This document shows, one piece after another, positions 42,320 through 51,151 of a stretch of DNA of 64,000 bases. The stretch is from positions 1,240,001 to 1,304,000 of the forward strand of contig NZ_JAKUDO010000001.1 in the NCBI RefSeq assembly GCF_022436485.1, given 5' to 3'. The translations under genes were made by a program, and so were the position numbers. The notes beneath the pieces are model-generated. The model saw only the letters and a list, made by a program, of their open reading frames with translations. It searched no databases and was not told where the DNA came from. Each line of letters opens with the position of its first letter. The first letter of the stretch is position 1. This stretch comes from Agrococcus sp. ARC_14 (GTDB lineage: Bacteria; Actinomycetota; Actinomycetes; Actinomycetales; Microbacteriaceae).

Positions 42320-43486
42320 CTAGCGCCGATCCTCCGGCGCGGCCGCATGCAGGCCGCCCGCCCCGCCGCGCTCGTCCGGTTCGAACGCCGCGATCTTCGC
42401 CACCGCATCCGCCACCGTGTCGACCAGCGCGATGCCCGCCTCGCCCGGCTTGCCCCGCATGACCGCCTGCAGCAGCGGCCAGGCAGGCATCGTCTCGCTC
42501 CAGAAGCGCTCGCCGAGCAGCACGAGCGGCGCCCACGCGCCCTCATCTGCGTAGGAGTTCTCGCAGGCATCCTGGAAGACCTCCTGCACGGTGCCGCCGC
42601 CGCCGGGCAGCACGACGATGCCCGCGTTCGCGACCCGCAGCAGGATGTCCTCGCGCACGGAGTTCTGGAAGTACTTCGCGATCGAGGTCGCGAACGAGTT
42701 GGGCGGCTCGTGCCCGTAGTGCCAGGTGGGGATGCCGAGCGAGACGCCGTCGCCGACGCGCGTGGCGACGGCGCGCGCCGACTCGATCCAGTGCGGGATG
42801 GAGCCATGGAACGACGGCACGGCGGCGAGCTCGTCGATGGCCGTGTCGAGCTGCTCTGGGGAGAGCGCGACCGCGCGGGCACCTAGGTTGCCCGCCTCCA
42901 TCGCCCCGGGCCCGCCGCCCGTCGCGACGATCCTGCCCGCTCGGGCAAGGCCGTGCGCGAGGTGCGCAGCCTGCCGGTACTCGTCCGAGTCGCGGCGCAG
43001 CGCGTGGCCGCCCATGATCCCGACGATCTGCTTGCCCTGCACCCACTCGGCGAGCGCATCGTCGATGGAGTGGTCGTGGAGCGCCGCGGCGAGGGTGTCG
43101 GCGACGTCGTGGTGGCGGGTGCGCGACCAGGCGTAGACGCGCGCGTCGAAGGTCGTCGGGTAGCCGCTCTCGATCCCGGCGACGAGGTCGTCGGGCGTGT
43201 AGAGGGAGGACCGGTAGGCGTTGAAGGGCGTGTCGGGCACGTCGTCGAAGATCAGCGCGCCATCGCGCACGAGCCGTTCCTTCGCCTCGGCGGGCAGGTC
43301 GGAGCCCATGACGAGCGCACCCTCGCCGTGCAGCTTCGCCAGCGCGTCGCCGCGCTCACGCAGGTCGAGATCCTGGATCCGCCAACCGGCCATGCTCGTC
43401 GCCCTGCTGGCGAAGCGGTCGAACGCCGCGAGCGTCGAGATGTCGAGCCGTCGGCCGTGCTGCGGTCGCTGATCGAAGTCGCGCAT
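42320..43486 (-). CDS. LOG family protein (Rossmann fold nucleotide-binding)
   Basis: A 388-residue protein with a LOG-type Rossmann domain in its second half. It has IVATGGGPGAMEAGNLGAR and the phosphate-binding PGGGGTVQEVFQDAC (PGGxGTxxE). LOG enzymes hydrolyse nucleoside monophosphates; this long form with an N-terminal extension of about 150 residues is a separate subgroup common in actinobacteria, with no proven substrate. The final ~20 residues are Ala/Gly-rich. It is encoded next to, and on the same strand as, sbcC. Confidence 0.9.
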   Translation of the reverse strand: MRDFDQRPQHGRRLDISTLAAFDRFASRATSMAGWRIQDLDLRERGDALAKLHGEGALVMGSDLPAEAKERLVRDGALIFDDVPDTPFNAYRSSLYTPDDLVAGIESGYPTTFDARVYAWSRTRHHDVADTLAAALHDHSIDDALAEWVQGKQIVGIMGGHALRRDSDEYRQAAHLAHGLARAGRIVATGGGPGAMEAGNLGARAVALSPEQLDTAIDELAAVPSFHGSIPHWIESARAVATRVGDGVSLGIPTWHYGHEPPNSFATSIAKYFQNSVREDILLRVANAGIVVLPGGGGTVQEVFQDACENSYADEGAWAPLVLLGERFWSETMPAWPLLQAVMRGKPGEAGIALVDTVADAVAKIAAFEPDERGGAGGLHAAAPEDRR

Positions 43487-43551
43487 GCGGGGGAGCCTAC
43501 CCAGCGGAGACCGCGCCGACCGCCGACGCTGTGGTGATCGACAACCGCGAC

Positions 43552-46524
43552 CTAGGAGCCGCTGGCCCCGCTCGTCGCGTGCACCTCGATGCGACTGCCG
43601 CCGCCCGGCACCGGCACGACCCGGATGCGCGAGGGTATGCGCTCCTGCATCTGCTGCACGTGGCTGATGATGCCCACGCTGCGGCCGCCGACGCGCAGCT
43701 CGTCGAGGGTCGACATCGCCGCCTCGAGCGTGTCCTGGTCGAGCGAGCCGAAGCCCTCGTCGACGAACAGCGTCTCGAGCGAGACGCCGCCCGACTCGGC
43801 CTGCACGACATCCGCCAGGCCGAGCGCGAGCGCGAGCGATGCAAGGAAGGTCTCGCCACCCGAGAGCGACCGGGTCGTGCGCGCGAGCCCGGTGTGCGCG
43901 TCGACGACGGCGATGCCGAGTCCGCTCGCCCGGCCGTGGGAGGCTCGCTCCTCGTCGTGCACCAGCGTGAACCGTCCGTGGGTCATCGCCGAGAGTCGCG
44001 CGTTCGCCGCGTCGATGATCGTCGCGAGCCGAGTCGCGAGCACGTAGGTCTCGATGTCCTGCGCGCGCTCGTTCTTGCCGTCGAGCGCCCGCGCGAGCGC
44101 GCGCACCGTCTCGGCGTGCTCGGCGCCCTCGGAGAGCGAGCGGATGGCCTCCCTCGCGGCGGCGAGGTCGCCAACGGCGAGTCGGCGGGTCGTCTCGCCC
44201 GCCGCTGCCGTGCGTGCCGCCTCGGCGGAAGCACTCGTGGCCTCGCGCAGCGCCTCTTCGAGTGGCTCGAGATCCGGAGCATCGCCCAGGTCGGCAAGAT
44301 CTGGTTGCGCCAGCACGCCGCGCGCCCGCGCGACCGCGTCGTCGTGCTGCGAGATGCGCTCGCGCATCGCCGTGCGAAGGGAGCGCTCGAGCCGCATGGC
44401 CGCCGTCGCCGCTCGGTCGGGCAGCGCGTGCTCCGCCAGCGCCGCTGCGCCCGCGACGGCTGCGGCCGTCTGCTCTGCGAGCGCCTTCGCGGCCTCCGCA
44501 TCCGCATCGAGCCAGCTGCGCAGCGCGTCGCGCACGCTCATGGTGGCCGCGAGCAGCGCGGCGGCGTCGGGGTGGCCGCCGAGTCCGTGGGCGAGCCGCT
44601 CACGCGCCTGATCGCGGCGTGCGCTGGCCGTGGCGGCCGCGACGCTGTGCGCCTCGGCGCTGCGCTCGAGCTCGGCGAGTCGAGCGTCGAGCCGCTGGGC
44701 CTCCGCCTCGTGCTCGGCGAGCTGCTCGGTGGTGGCGTCGCGGGCGGCGGCGGCCTCCTCTGCGGCGCGCAGCGCCGCCGTCGCGAGCTCGAGCTCGTCG
44801 TGCAGCGCGCCTCGATCGGCATCGCCCGCGCGGCCCTGCTCCCTGGCGAGCTGCTGCTCGAGCTCGGCGAGCGCCTCGTGCGCGGCAGCGGCCGCGGTCA
44901 GCGCGAGCCCGCTGCGCTCCAGCGCCGCCGCGACGTCGTCGGCAGTGACGGCGTCGGGCGCGGGCGCGTGCGGGGCGGGGTGCTCGACAGCGCCGCAGAC
45001 CGGGCACGGCGTGCCCTCTGCGAGTGCGCCCGCCAGCTCGCCCGCCATGCCGTCGATCCGTGCGGTCTGCAGCCGGTGCAGCTCGTCGGCCGCGTCATGC
45101 TGGTCGGCCGCGCTGCGCACGGCAGCTGCCTTGGCGGCGCGGATCGGCTCGGCGAGCCTGTCGGCCGCGTCGCGGGCATCCAGCCGCCCGGTTGCCGCGG
45201 CGAGCCGCTCGGAGGCAGCATCGGCGCCTGCCGCGAGGGCGCTCGCCGCCTCGAGGGCGTCGACGATCGACTGGCGCGCAGCGGGGGCGGCAGCGCGGAG
45301 CCGCTTCGCGGCAGCGACCGCCGCAGTCGCATCGGCCGCGGCGGCCTCCGCCGAGGTCGCGACGCGCTCGAGCGCTGGGAGCGATGTCTCGAGCCTGCTG
45401 GTCTCGGACGCGAGCGCAGCAGCGTCGGCGGCGACGTCGTGCTCGACCTCGACGGCCGTGCGCGATGCCTCCACGCCCTCCGGGAGCCCCGCAGTCGCCT
45501 CCTCGAGCGCGCTCGCCGCCCGGTCGGCCTCGGCGTCGGCACGCGCCCAGCGCTCGAGCGCTCCGGCTGCCTCGCCGGCACGATCGGCGTCCGCGAGACG
45601 CGCACGGTCCTCAGCGATCGCTGCCGCGTCCTCGTCGAGCCGAGCGAGCGCTGCCACGGCGCCGTCGCGCCGGGCGATGCGCTCGGCGACCGCCCTCGCG
45701 GCGTCGCGCGCCTGCCGCGCGTCCCGCTCAGCGGCCGCAGCGGCCACCGCCCGAGCCGCCGACAGCTCGACATGCGAGGTGATGGCACTCTCGAGCGCCG
45801 ACAGCGCCATCGCTCCGTCGTCCGCGTCCGCCAGCGCCGCGTCCTCCGCCTCGAGCAGCGACGCCGCGGCGTCGCGCACGCGCGCGGCCCGGTCGTCGCG
45901 CACTCGTTCCTGCTCGTCACGGGCTGCATCGACGGCACGCGCATCCGAGAGCAGCAGCTCCCGCAGCCGCCGCATGCTGCCGGTGCCGAAGAGCCGCTCG
46001 AGCAGCGTCTTCCGCACCTTGCTGTCGGCCTGGAGGAACTCGGCGAATCCGCCCTGCGCGAGCAGGATCACCTGCAGGAACTCGTCCTTGCGGAGACCCA
46101 GGATGCTGCCGATCTCCGTGCTCGCATCGTCGACGCTGGTCGCCAGGATCTGCCATCCGTCGCCCTGGCGCTCCCAGAGCGTCGCGGTGGCACGCTCCTT
46201 GGTGAGCCCGCTGCCGCGCAGCTTCGGCCGCTCGTACTCCGGCGTGCGTCGCACCCGCAGCACGCGCTCGCCGACCGCCAGCTCGAGCTCGACCCAGGTG
46301 CGGTCGCTCGGCCCGGCGAGATCGCTGCGCACGTGCGGCGCGCCGGCATAGCGCGGGGCGCTGCCGTAGAGCGCGTAGGCGACGGCGTCCAGGATCGTCG
46401 ACTTGCCCGCCCCGGTCGGACCCGCGATGAGGTAGAGGCCGTCGGCGTCGAACGACGCGAAATCGATCTCGAAGCGCTCCCGGAACGGCCCGAATGCCGC
46501 GAGCTCGAGCCGCAGCAGCTTCAC
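43552..46524 (-). CDS. sbcC: SbcC exonuclease subunit (Rad50-like ATPase)
   Basis: A 990-residue SMC-like ATPase. The N-terminal half-site reads MKLLRLELAAFGPFRERFEIDFASFDADGLYLIAGPTGAGKSTILDAVAYALYG (Walker A GPTGAGKST). Two long Ala/Arg/Glu-rich coiled coils follow, separated by the zinc hook C507-P-V-C510 (GTPCPVCGAVEHP). The C-terminal half has LSGGETFLASLALALGLADV and LETLFVDEGFGSLDQDTLEAA. With SbcD it cuts hairpins and processes DNA ends. The start is GTG 46524, 14 bp after the sbcD stop. Confidence 0.95.
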   Translation of the reverse strand: MKLLRLELAAFGPFRERFEIDFASFDADGLYLIAGPTGAGKSTILDAVAYALYGSAPRYAGAPHVRSDLAGPSDRTWVELELAVGERVLRVRRTPEYERPKLRGSGLTKERATATLWERQGDGWQILATSVDDASTEIGSILGLRKDEFLQVILLAQGGFAEFLQADSKVRKTLLERLFGTGSMRRLRELLLSDARAVDAARDEQERVRDDRAARVRDAAASLLEAEDAALADADDGAMALSALESAITSHVELSAARAVAAAAAERDARQARDAARAVAERIARRDGAVAALARLDEDAAAIAEDRARLADADRAGEAAGALERWARADAEADRAASALEEATAGLPEGVEASRTAVEVEHDVAADAAALASETSRLETSLPALERVATSAEAAAADATAAVAAAKRLRAAAPAARQSIVDALEAASALAAGADAASERLAAATGRLDARDAADRLAEPIRAAKAAAVRSAADQHDAADELHRLQTARIDGMAGELAGALAEGTPCPVCGAVEHPAPHAPAPDAVTADDVAAALERSGLALTAAAAAHEALAELEQQLAREQGRAGDADRGALHDELELATAALRAAEEAAAARDATTEQLAEHEAEAQRLDARLAELERSAEAHSVAAATASARRDQARERLAHGLGGHPDAAALLAATMSVRDALRSWLDADAEAAKALAEQTAAAVAGAAALAEHALPDRAATAAMRLERSLRTAMRERISQHDDAVARARGVLAQPDLADLGDAPDLEPLEEALREATSASAEAARTAAAGETTRRLAVGDLAAAREAIRSLSEGAEHAETVRALARALDGKNERAQDIETYVLATRLATIIDAANARLSAMTHGRFTLVHDEERASHGRASGLGIAVVDAHTGLARTTRSLSGGETFLASLALALGLADVVQAESGGVSLETLFVDEGFGSLDQDTLEAAMSTLDELRVGGRSVGIISHVQQMQERIPSRIRVVPVPGGGSRIEVHATSGASGS

Positions 46525-46537
46525 AGCGCTGCCCGCA

Positions 46538-47692
46538 TCACAGGCCGGCCTCGACAGCCGCTGCACGCGCGACGGCGTCGCGCACGAGCGCTGCCTCCGC
46601 CTCGTTCGCGCCGACGCCGGCGCGAACGTGCACGAGGAAGTCTCCGACGACCTCCGCCTCGCTCCGCCTGGCGAGCCGAGCGTGCAGGTCGAGCGTCGGT
46701 GCGTCCTCTCCACCGATCCACTGCACCTCTGCCGCGTGCGGCCAGCGCTCCTTGAGCCGCCGCATCGCATCCACGGGCCGCAGCCGGTCGGTGAGCCGCA
46801 CGCGCAGCCAGTCCTGCTCGGTGCCGTCGTGCTCGGGGTCGGACAGCAGCGCGTCGAGCTCGCCCTCGATCGTCGTCAGCGACCGCGGCACCGGCAGCTC
46901 GACCCACGCGACCTCCGCCAGCCCATCCGCGTCGAGGTCGACGAGCCACCCGCCGCGCAGCGGCGAGCGCTCCCGGAAGGAGTAGTGCAGCGGGGCGCCC
47001 GAATAGCGCACCGAGGGCGAGAGCTCCTGCCGTGAGTGGATGTGGCCGAGCGCGACGTAGTCAACGCCGTCGAGATGGGTGAGCGGCACCACGTCGAGGC
47101 CGCCGGCGGTGATGTCGCGAGGGGCATCGTCCTCGGGCTCGGCGACGCCCGCCGCGAAGCAGTGCGCGAGCACGACCGCGCGCCCCGTGTGCTCGAGCCG
47201 TGACGCACGCACCGCATCCATCGCCCATCGGACGGCGTCTGCCTGGTTCGCGATGCCGGCCTCGGGCAGCGCGGCCCGCAACGCCACCGGCTCGAGGTAG
47301 GGGAGCGCGTAGACCTGCACCGGCCCGTGCTCGTCGGCGAGCTCGATGCGCCACGACTCCGGCTCGAGCGCCTTGGTGCTCAGGTGGAGCCCGCCTGCGC
47401 GCGCGAAGCCTGCGTTGGCCCCCAGCCTCGCCGCCGAGTCGTGGTTGCCGCTCGAGAGCACGATCGCGGCTCCTGCGGCGCGGATCTCGGCGAGGGCCAG
47501 CGTGAGCGCGTCGACGTGCCGCCCCGCGGGCATCGCCGAGTCGTAGATGTCGCCGGCGACCAGCACCACGTCGATGCGCTGACGGCGAACGATCGCGGCG
47601 AGCTCGCGGAGCACGCCCAGCAGCGCATCCACGGTGTCAGCCCCGTGGAACGTGCGCCCGACGTGCCAGTCGGAGGTGTGCAGCAGCCGCAT
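46538..47692 (-). CDS. sbcD: SbcD exonuclease subunit (Mre11-like nuclease)
   Basis: A 384-residue metallophosphoesterase. All the metal-binding motifs are present: DWHVGRTF (motif I), AGDIYDSAMP (II), SSGNHDSAAR (III, NHD), AHCFAA (IV) and ALGHIHSRQ (V). The capping and SbcC-binding parts follow. It forms the nuclease subunit with SbcC, encoded 13 bp downstream in one operon. ATG 47692 begins MRLLHTSDWHVGRTF, the family's usual first residues. It is divergent from the mrp operon across 100 bp. Confidence 0.96.
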   Translation of the reverse strand: MRLLHTSDWHVGRTFHGADTVDALLGVLRELAAIVRRQRIDVVLVAGDIYDSAMPAGRHVDALTLALAEIRAAGAAIVLSSGNHDSAARLGANAGFARAGGLHLSTKALEPESWRIELADEHGPVQVYALPYLEPVALRAALPEAGIANQADAVRWAMDAVRASRLEHTGRAVVLAHCFAAGVAEPEDDAPRDITAGGLDVVPLTHLDGVDYVALGHIHSRQELSPSVRYSGAPLHYSFRERSPLRGGWLVDLDADGLAEVAWVELPVPRSLTTIEGELDALLSDPEHDGTEQDWLRVRLTDRLRPVDAMRRLKERWPHAAEVQWIGGEDAPTLDLHARLARRSEAEVVGDFLVHVRAGVGANEAEAALVRDAVARAAAVEAGL

Positions 47693-47792
47693 GCCACCAC
47701 GCTACGGGCGACCGCCGACGGATCGGCGCAGCCCCGCGCGCAGATAGTATGGACAAAGCCCCTGCCCGCGCGCTCGAGAGGGACTGCACCAC

Positions 47793-50639
47793 GTGCTGCT
47801 CACTGTGACGACACTCGCCGTACTCGGCGTTGTCGCCAGCGCGCTCAGCAGCCGGATGGGCCGCTTCGTGTTCCTGCTGCCGGCGGCCGCGAGCCTGGCC
47901 GCCGCCGTCTGGTTCGGCATGCAGGCGCCGCTGATCGCAGACGGCGGGATCCTGCAGGAGCGCGTCGAGTGGATGCCGGCGCTCGGCATCGCGGTCGACC
48001 TCCGGCTCGGCTCCCTCCAGTGGCTGCTGGCCATGGTCGTGCTCGGCGTGGGCGGCTGCATCTTCGTCTACTGCGCGTGGTACTTCGAGTCGAAGCGCCT
48101 CGCCAACCGCACCGTCGGCCTGCTGACCGGGTTCGCCGCCTCGATGCTGTTGCTGGTGCTCTCCGACGACCTCATCGTGCTGATGGTCGGGTGGGAGCTC
48201 ACGACGATCTTCAGCTACCTGCTCGTCGGGCTGAACCACCGCTCGGCGAGCAACCGGCGGGCGGCGCAGACAGCGCTCATCGTCACCACCATCGGCGGGC
48301 TCACGATGCTCATCGGCATCCTGATGCTGCGCGCGGAGAGCGGCTCGTTCTCGCTCGCGGCCACGCTCGCCGATCCGCCGCAGACGGTCGCCGCGGCCTG
48401 GGCGGCTGCGCTCATGGTCGTCGGTGCGCTGTCGAAGTCGGCCATCGTGCCGTTCCAGTACTGGCTGCCGGGCGCGATGGCGGCGCCGACGCCTGTCTCC
48501 GCCTTCCTGCACGCGGCGGCGATGGTCAAGGCCGGCATCTTCCTCATCGCAGCCCTCAGCCCCGCCTTCGTCGAGCTGCCCTGGTGGCGCTGGGGGCTCG
48601 TCAGCCTCGGCATCGTCACCATGCTGCTCGGCGCCGTGCGCGCCATGCGGCAGCTCGACATCAAGGTGCTGCTCGCACACGGCACGGTCAGCCAGCTCGG
48701 CCTGCTCGTGACGGTGCTCGGCATCGGCACCCACGCCTCGATGCAGGCCGGCCTGACGCTGCTGGCGGCGCACGCGGTCTTCAAGGCGGCGCTGTTCATG
48801 GTCGTCGGCGTCGTCGACAAGGCCACTGGCACGCGCGATCTGCGCGAGCTCGGCGGCCTGGCACGACGGATGCCGATGGCGGCGGGGGCGGCGATCCTCG
48901 CGGCCGCGTCGATGGCAGGGATCCCGCCTGCGCTCGGCTTCCTCGGCAAGGAGGCGGCGCTGGATGCCGCGCTCGGCGATGCTGAGGGCGGCCTGATGGC
49001 GATCGGCTGGGTCGCGTTCATCGGCATCGCGGTGGGGGCTGCGCTCACGGTCGCCTACTCGCTGCGACTGGTGGTCGGCACCTTCTTCGGTTCCCTGCAC
49101 ACCGAGCCGAAGCGCAAGTCGCCGATGCTGGTCATCGCTCCGGTGGCGCTCGCGCTGATCGGCCTGGTCGGCGGCTTCGGGGGCGACCTCATCTCGCACC
49201 TGCTGGAGCCGCAGGTCGATGCGGTGCCTGCGGGCGAGGACGCCCCGCACCTCGCGCTCTGGCACGGCTTCACACCGGCCCTGATCTCGTCGATGGCGGC
49301 GTGGGTGGTCGGCGCGCTCGCCTTCCGAGCCTTCGGTCGTCGCCGTCGCGTGCCGCACGGCCAGGACCCGCTCGAGCGGGCCTATCACGCCGGCATGCGC
49401 GGCCTGGACCGTCTCGCCGTCGAGGTGACCAGCCGCATCCAGACCGGTTCGCTCCCGATGCACCTGACGACGATCCTGCTCGTGGTCGTCGCCTTCCCCG
49501 GCGTCGCGCTGCTGATCTCCGGTGCGCTCACGAGCGACCTGCGCCTCTACGACTCCGCCGGCCAGATCGCCACCGCGATCATCGTCAGCATCGCCGCCGT
49601 CACCACGACCACCACGCGCGGGCGGCTCAAGGCGTTCATGCTGCTCTCGGTCGCCGGCTACGGCGTCGCGCTGCTGTTCCTGCTGCACGGCGCGCCGGAC
49701 CTCGCGCTCACGCAGGCGCTCGCCGAGACGGTCTTCCTCGTCATCCTCGTGCTCGTGCTGCGCCGGCTGCCGAAGTACTTCACCAACCGACCGCTGCGCG
49801 CGGCGCGCTTCCTGCGCGCGGCCCTCGGCATCGCGGTCGGCACGTTCGCGGCGCTCGCGTCACTCGCTGCGCTGCAGGCACGCACCGCAGAACCGATCTC
49901 CGATGGCTTCTACCGCTGGGCCTACGAGTTCGGCCACGGCGAGAACATCGTCAACGTCACGCTCGTCGACATCCGCGCCTGGGACACGCTCGGCGAGGTC
50001 TCGGTGCTGCTGGCGGCCGCCACCGGCGTCGCGAGCCTCATCTTCGTGCGCCGGCCCGTCGCGGGCACCGGCGTGCTGCGCCCGACCGACTCCTCGACCG
50101 GGCGCCGCACCTGGCTGCGCGGCGCCTTCACCGATGAGCAGATGGCCTCGCCCGTGCTCGAGATGATGACGCGGCTGCTGTTCCCGATCATGATGATGCT
50201 CTCGATCTACCTGCTGGCGGTCGGCCACTACGAGCCGGGCGGCGGCTTCGCAGGAGGCCTGGTCGCGGGCATCGCGCTCGCCGTGCGCTACCTTGCCGGC
50301 GGTCGCGACGAGCTGCTCGAGGCGGTGCCGTTCGACGCGGGCAAGCTGCTCGGCGGCGGCATGGCGGTCGTGGTGCTCAGCATGATCTGGCCGGTGCTGA
50401 TCGGCGGCCGCATCGGCGAGTCCTACGCGGTCTCTGCGACCCTGCCGGTGCTCGGCGAGCAGAGCCTCGTGACGACCGTGTTCTTCGACATCGGTGTCTG
50501 GCTCGTCGTGATCGGCGCGATGCTCGACTTCGTGCGCTCGCTCGGCGCGGGCGTCGATCTCCACAGCGAGCAGAACCTCGCGCCCCGCCCGCAGTGGCGC
50601 TCCGACCGCTCGCTGCCTGCCGAGGGGATGCGCCGATGA
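47793..50639 (+). CDS. mrpA: Mrp Na+/H+ antiporter subunit A with fused MrpB domain
   Basis: A 948-residue polytopic protein. The first ~620 residues resemble complex I ND5/NuoL: VGWELTTIFSYLLVGLN, IVPFQYWLPGAMAAPTPVSAFLHAAAMVKAGIFLIAAL, and LLAHGTVSQLGLLV. The MrpA-specific segment and then an MrpB domain complete it (LEMMTRLLFPIMMMLSIYLLAVGHYEPGGGFAGGLVAGIALAVRYLAGG, ending VVIGAMLDFVRSL). No separate mrpB exists in the operon, so A and B are one chain. The start is GTG 47793. Overlap with mrpC by ATGA shows coupling. Confidence 0.94.
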   Translation: MLLTVTTLAVLGVVASALSSRMGRFVFLLPAAASLAAAVWFGMQAPLIADGGILQERVEWMPALGIAVDLRLGSLQWLLAMVVLGVGGCIFVYCAWYFESKRLANRTVGLLTGFAASMLLLVLSDDLIVLMVGWELTTIFSYLLVGLNHRSASNRRAAQTALIVTTIGGLTMLIGILMLRAESGSFSLAATLADPPQTVAAAWAAALMVVGALSKSAIVPFQYWLPGAMAAPTPVSAFLHAAAMVKAGIFLIAALSPAFVELPWWRWGLVSLGIVTMLLGAVRAMRQLDIKVLLAHGTVSQLGLLVTVLGIGTHASMQAGLTLLAAHAVFKAALFMVVGVVDKATGTRDLRELGGLARRMPMAAGAAILAAASMAGIPPALGFLGKEAALDAALGDAEGGLMAIGWVAFIGIAVGAALTVAYSLRLVVGTFFGSLHTEPKRKSPMLVIAPVALALIGLVGGFGGDLISHLLEPQVDAVPAGEDAPHLALWHGFTPALISSMAAWVVGALAFRAFGRRRRVPHGQDPLERAYHAGMRGLDRLAVEVTSRIQTGSLPMHLTTILLVVVAFPGVALLISGALTSDLRLYDSAGQIATAIIVSIAAVTTTTTRGRLKAFMLLSVAGYGVALLFLLHGAPDLALTQALAETVFLVILVLVLRRLPKYFTNRPLRAARFLRAALGIAVGTFAALASLAALQARTAEPISDGFYRWAYEFGHGENIVNVTLVDIRAWDTLGEVSVLLAAATGVASLIFVRRPVAGTGVLRPTDSSTGRRTWLRGAFTDEQMASPVLEMMTRLLFPIMMMLSIYLLAVGHYEPGGGFAGGLVAGIALAVRYLAGGRDELLEAVPFDAGKLLGGGMAVVVLSMIWPVLIGGRIGESYAVSATLPVLGEQSLVTTVFFDIGVWLVVIGAMLDFVRSLGAGVDLHSEQNLAPRPQWRSDRSLPAEGMRR

Positions 50640-51151
50640 CCCCCACGCTCATCCTCGCCATCGCCGGCGGCGTGCTCATCGCCGCGGGCGTCTACCTGCT
50701 GCTCGAGCGCAGCCTCATGCGCATCCTCGCCGGAGTCATGCTCGCGGGCAACGGCGTCAACCTGCTCTTCCTGGTCTCCTCAGGCCCCGCGGGCGTCGCG
50801 CCGATCGTGGGCGAGGACCCAGAGGCGATCGCCGATCCGCTGCCGCAGGCGATGGTGCTCACGGCCATCGTGATCTCGCTCGCCACCGCCGCGTTCCTGC
50901 TCGCGATGTCCTACCGCTCCTTCCAGCTCGAGGGTCACGACGAGGTCGCCGACGACGTCGAGGATGCCATCGTGCGCCGTCGCGCCGAAGCAGACCTCTC
51001 GAGCGAGGGCTTCGTCGACATGGAGGCGGCCGGCGACACGGAGTCCGGCGGCAGGTCCGACTCGGAGTCGGGCGGCCGATCCGACTTCGGCCCCATCGCG
51101 CACCCCGAGCGCGAGACCGGCAGCCGCGCAGAGGATGAGGAGGCGCGCTGA
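50636..51151 (+). CDS. mrpC: Mrp antiporter subunit C
   Basis: A 171-residue subunit similar to complex I NuoK: ILAIAGGVLIAAGVYLLLERSLMRILAGVMLAGNGVNLLFLVSSG and ADPLPQAMVLTAIVISLATAAFLLAMSYRSF, three helices with the conserved DPLPQALVLTAIVI motif. An acidic, Ser/Gly-repeat tail follows (ESGGRSDSESGGRSD), absent from typical MrpC, so the C-terminus is elongated by about 50 residues. The start overlaps the mrpA stop, and its own stop overlaps mrpD (TGATG at 51149-51153). Confidence 0.95.
   Translation: MTPTLILAIAGGVLIAAGVYLLLERSLMRILAGVMLAGNGVNLLFLVSSGPAGVAPIVGEDPEAIADPLPQAMVLTAIVISLATAAFLLAMSYRSFQLEGHDEVADDVEDAIVRRRAEADLSSEGFVDMEAAGDTESGGRSDSESGGRSDFGPIAHPERETGSRAEDEEAR

Noticed and set aside
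43531..46755. Long plus-strand open frame opposite sbcC
   Set aside because: The strand opposite a high-GC coding region is often free of stops. The product is Arg/Ala-rich with no domain, while the minus strand encodes a complete SbcC with Walker A and zinc hook.
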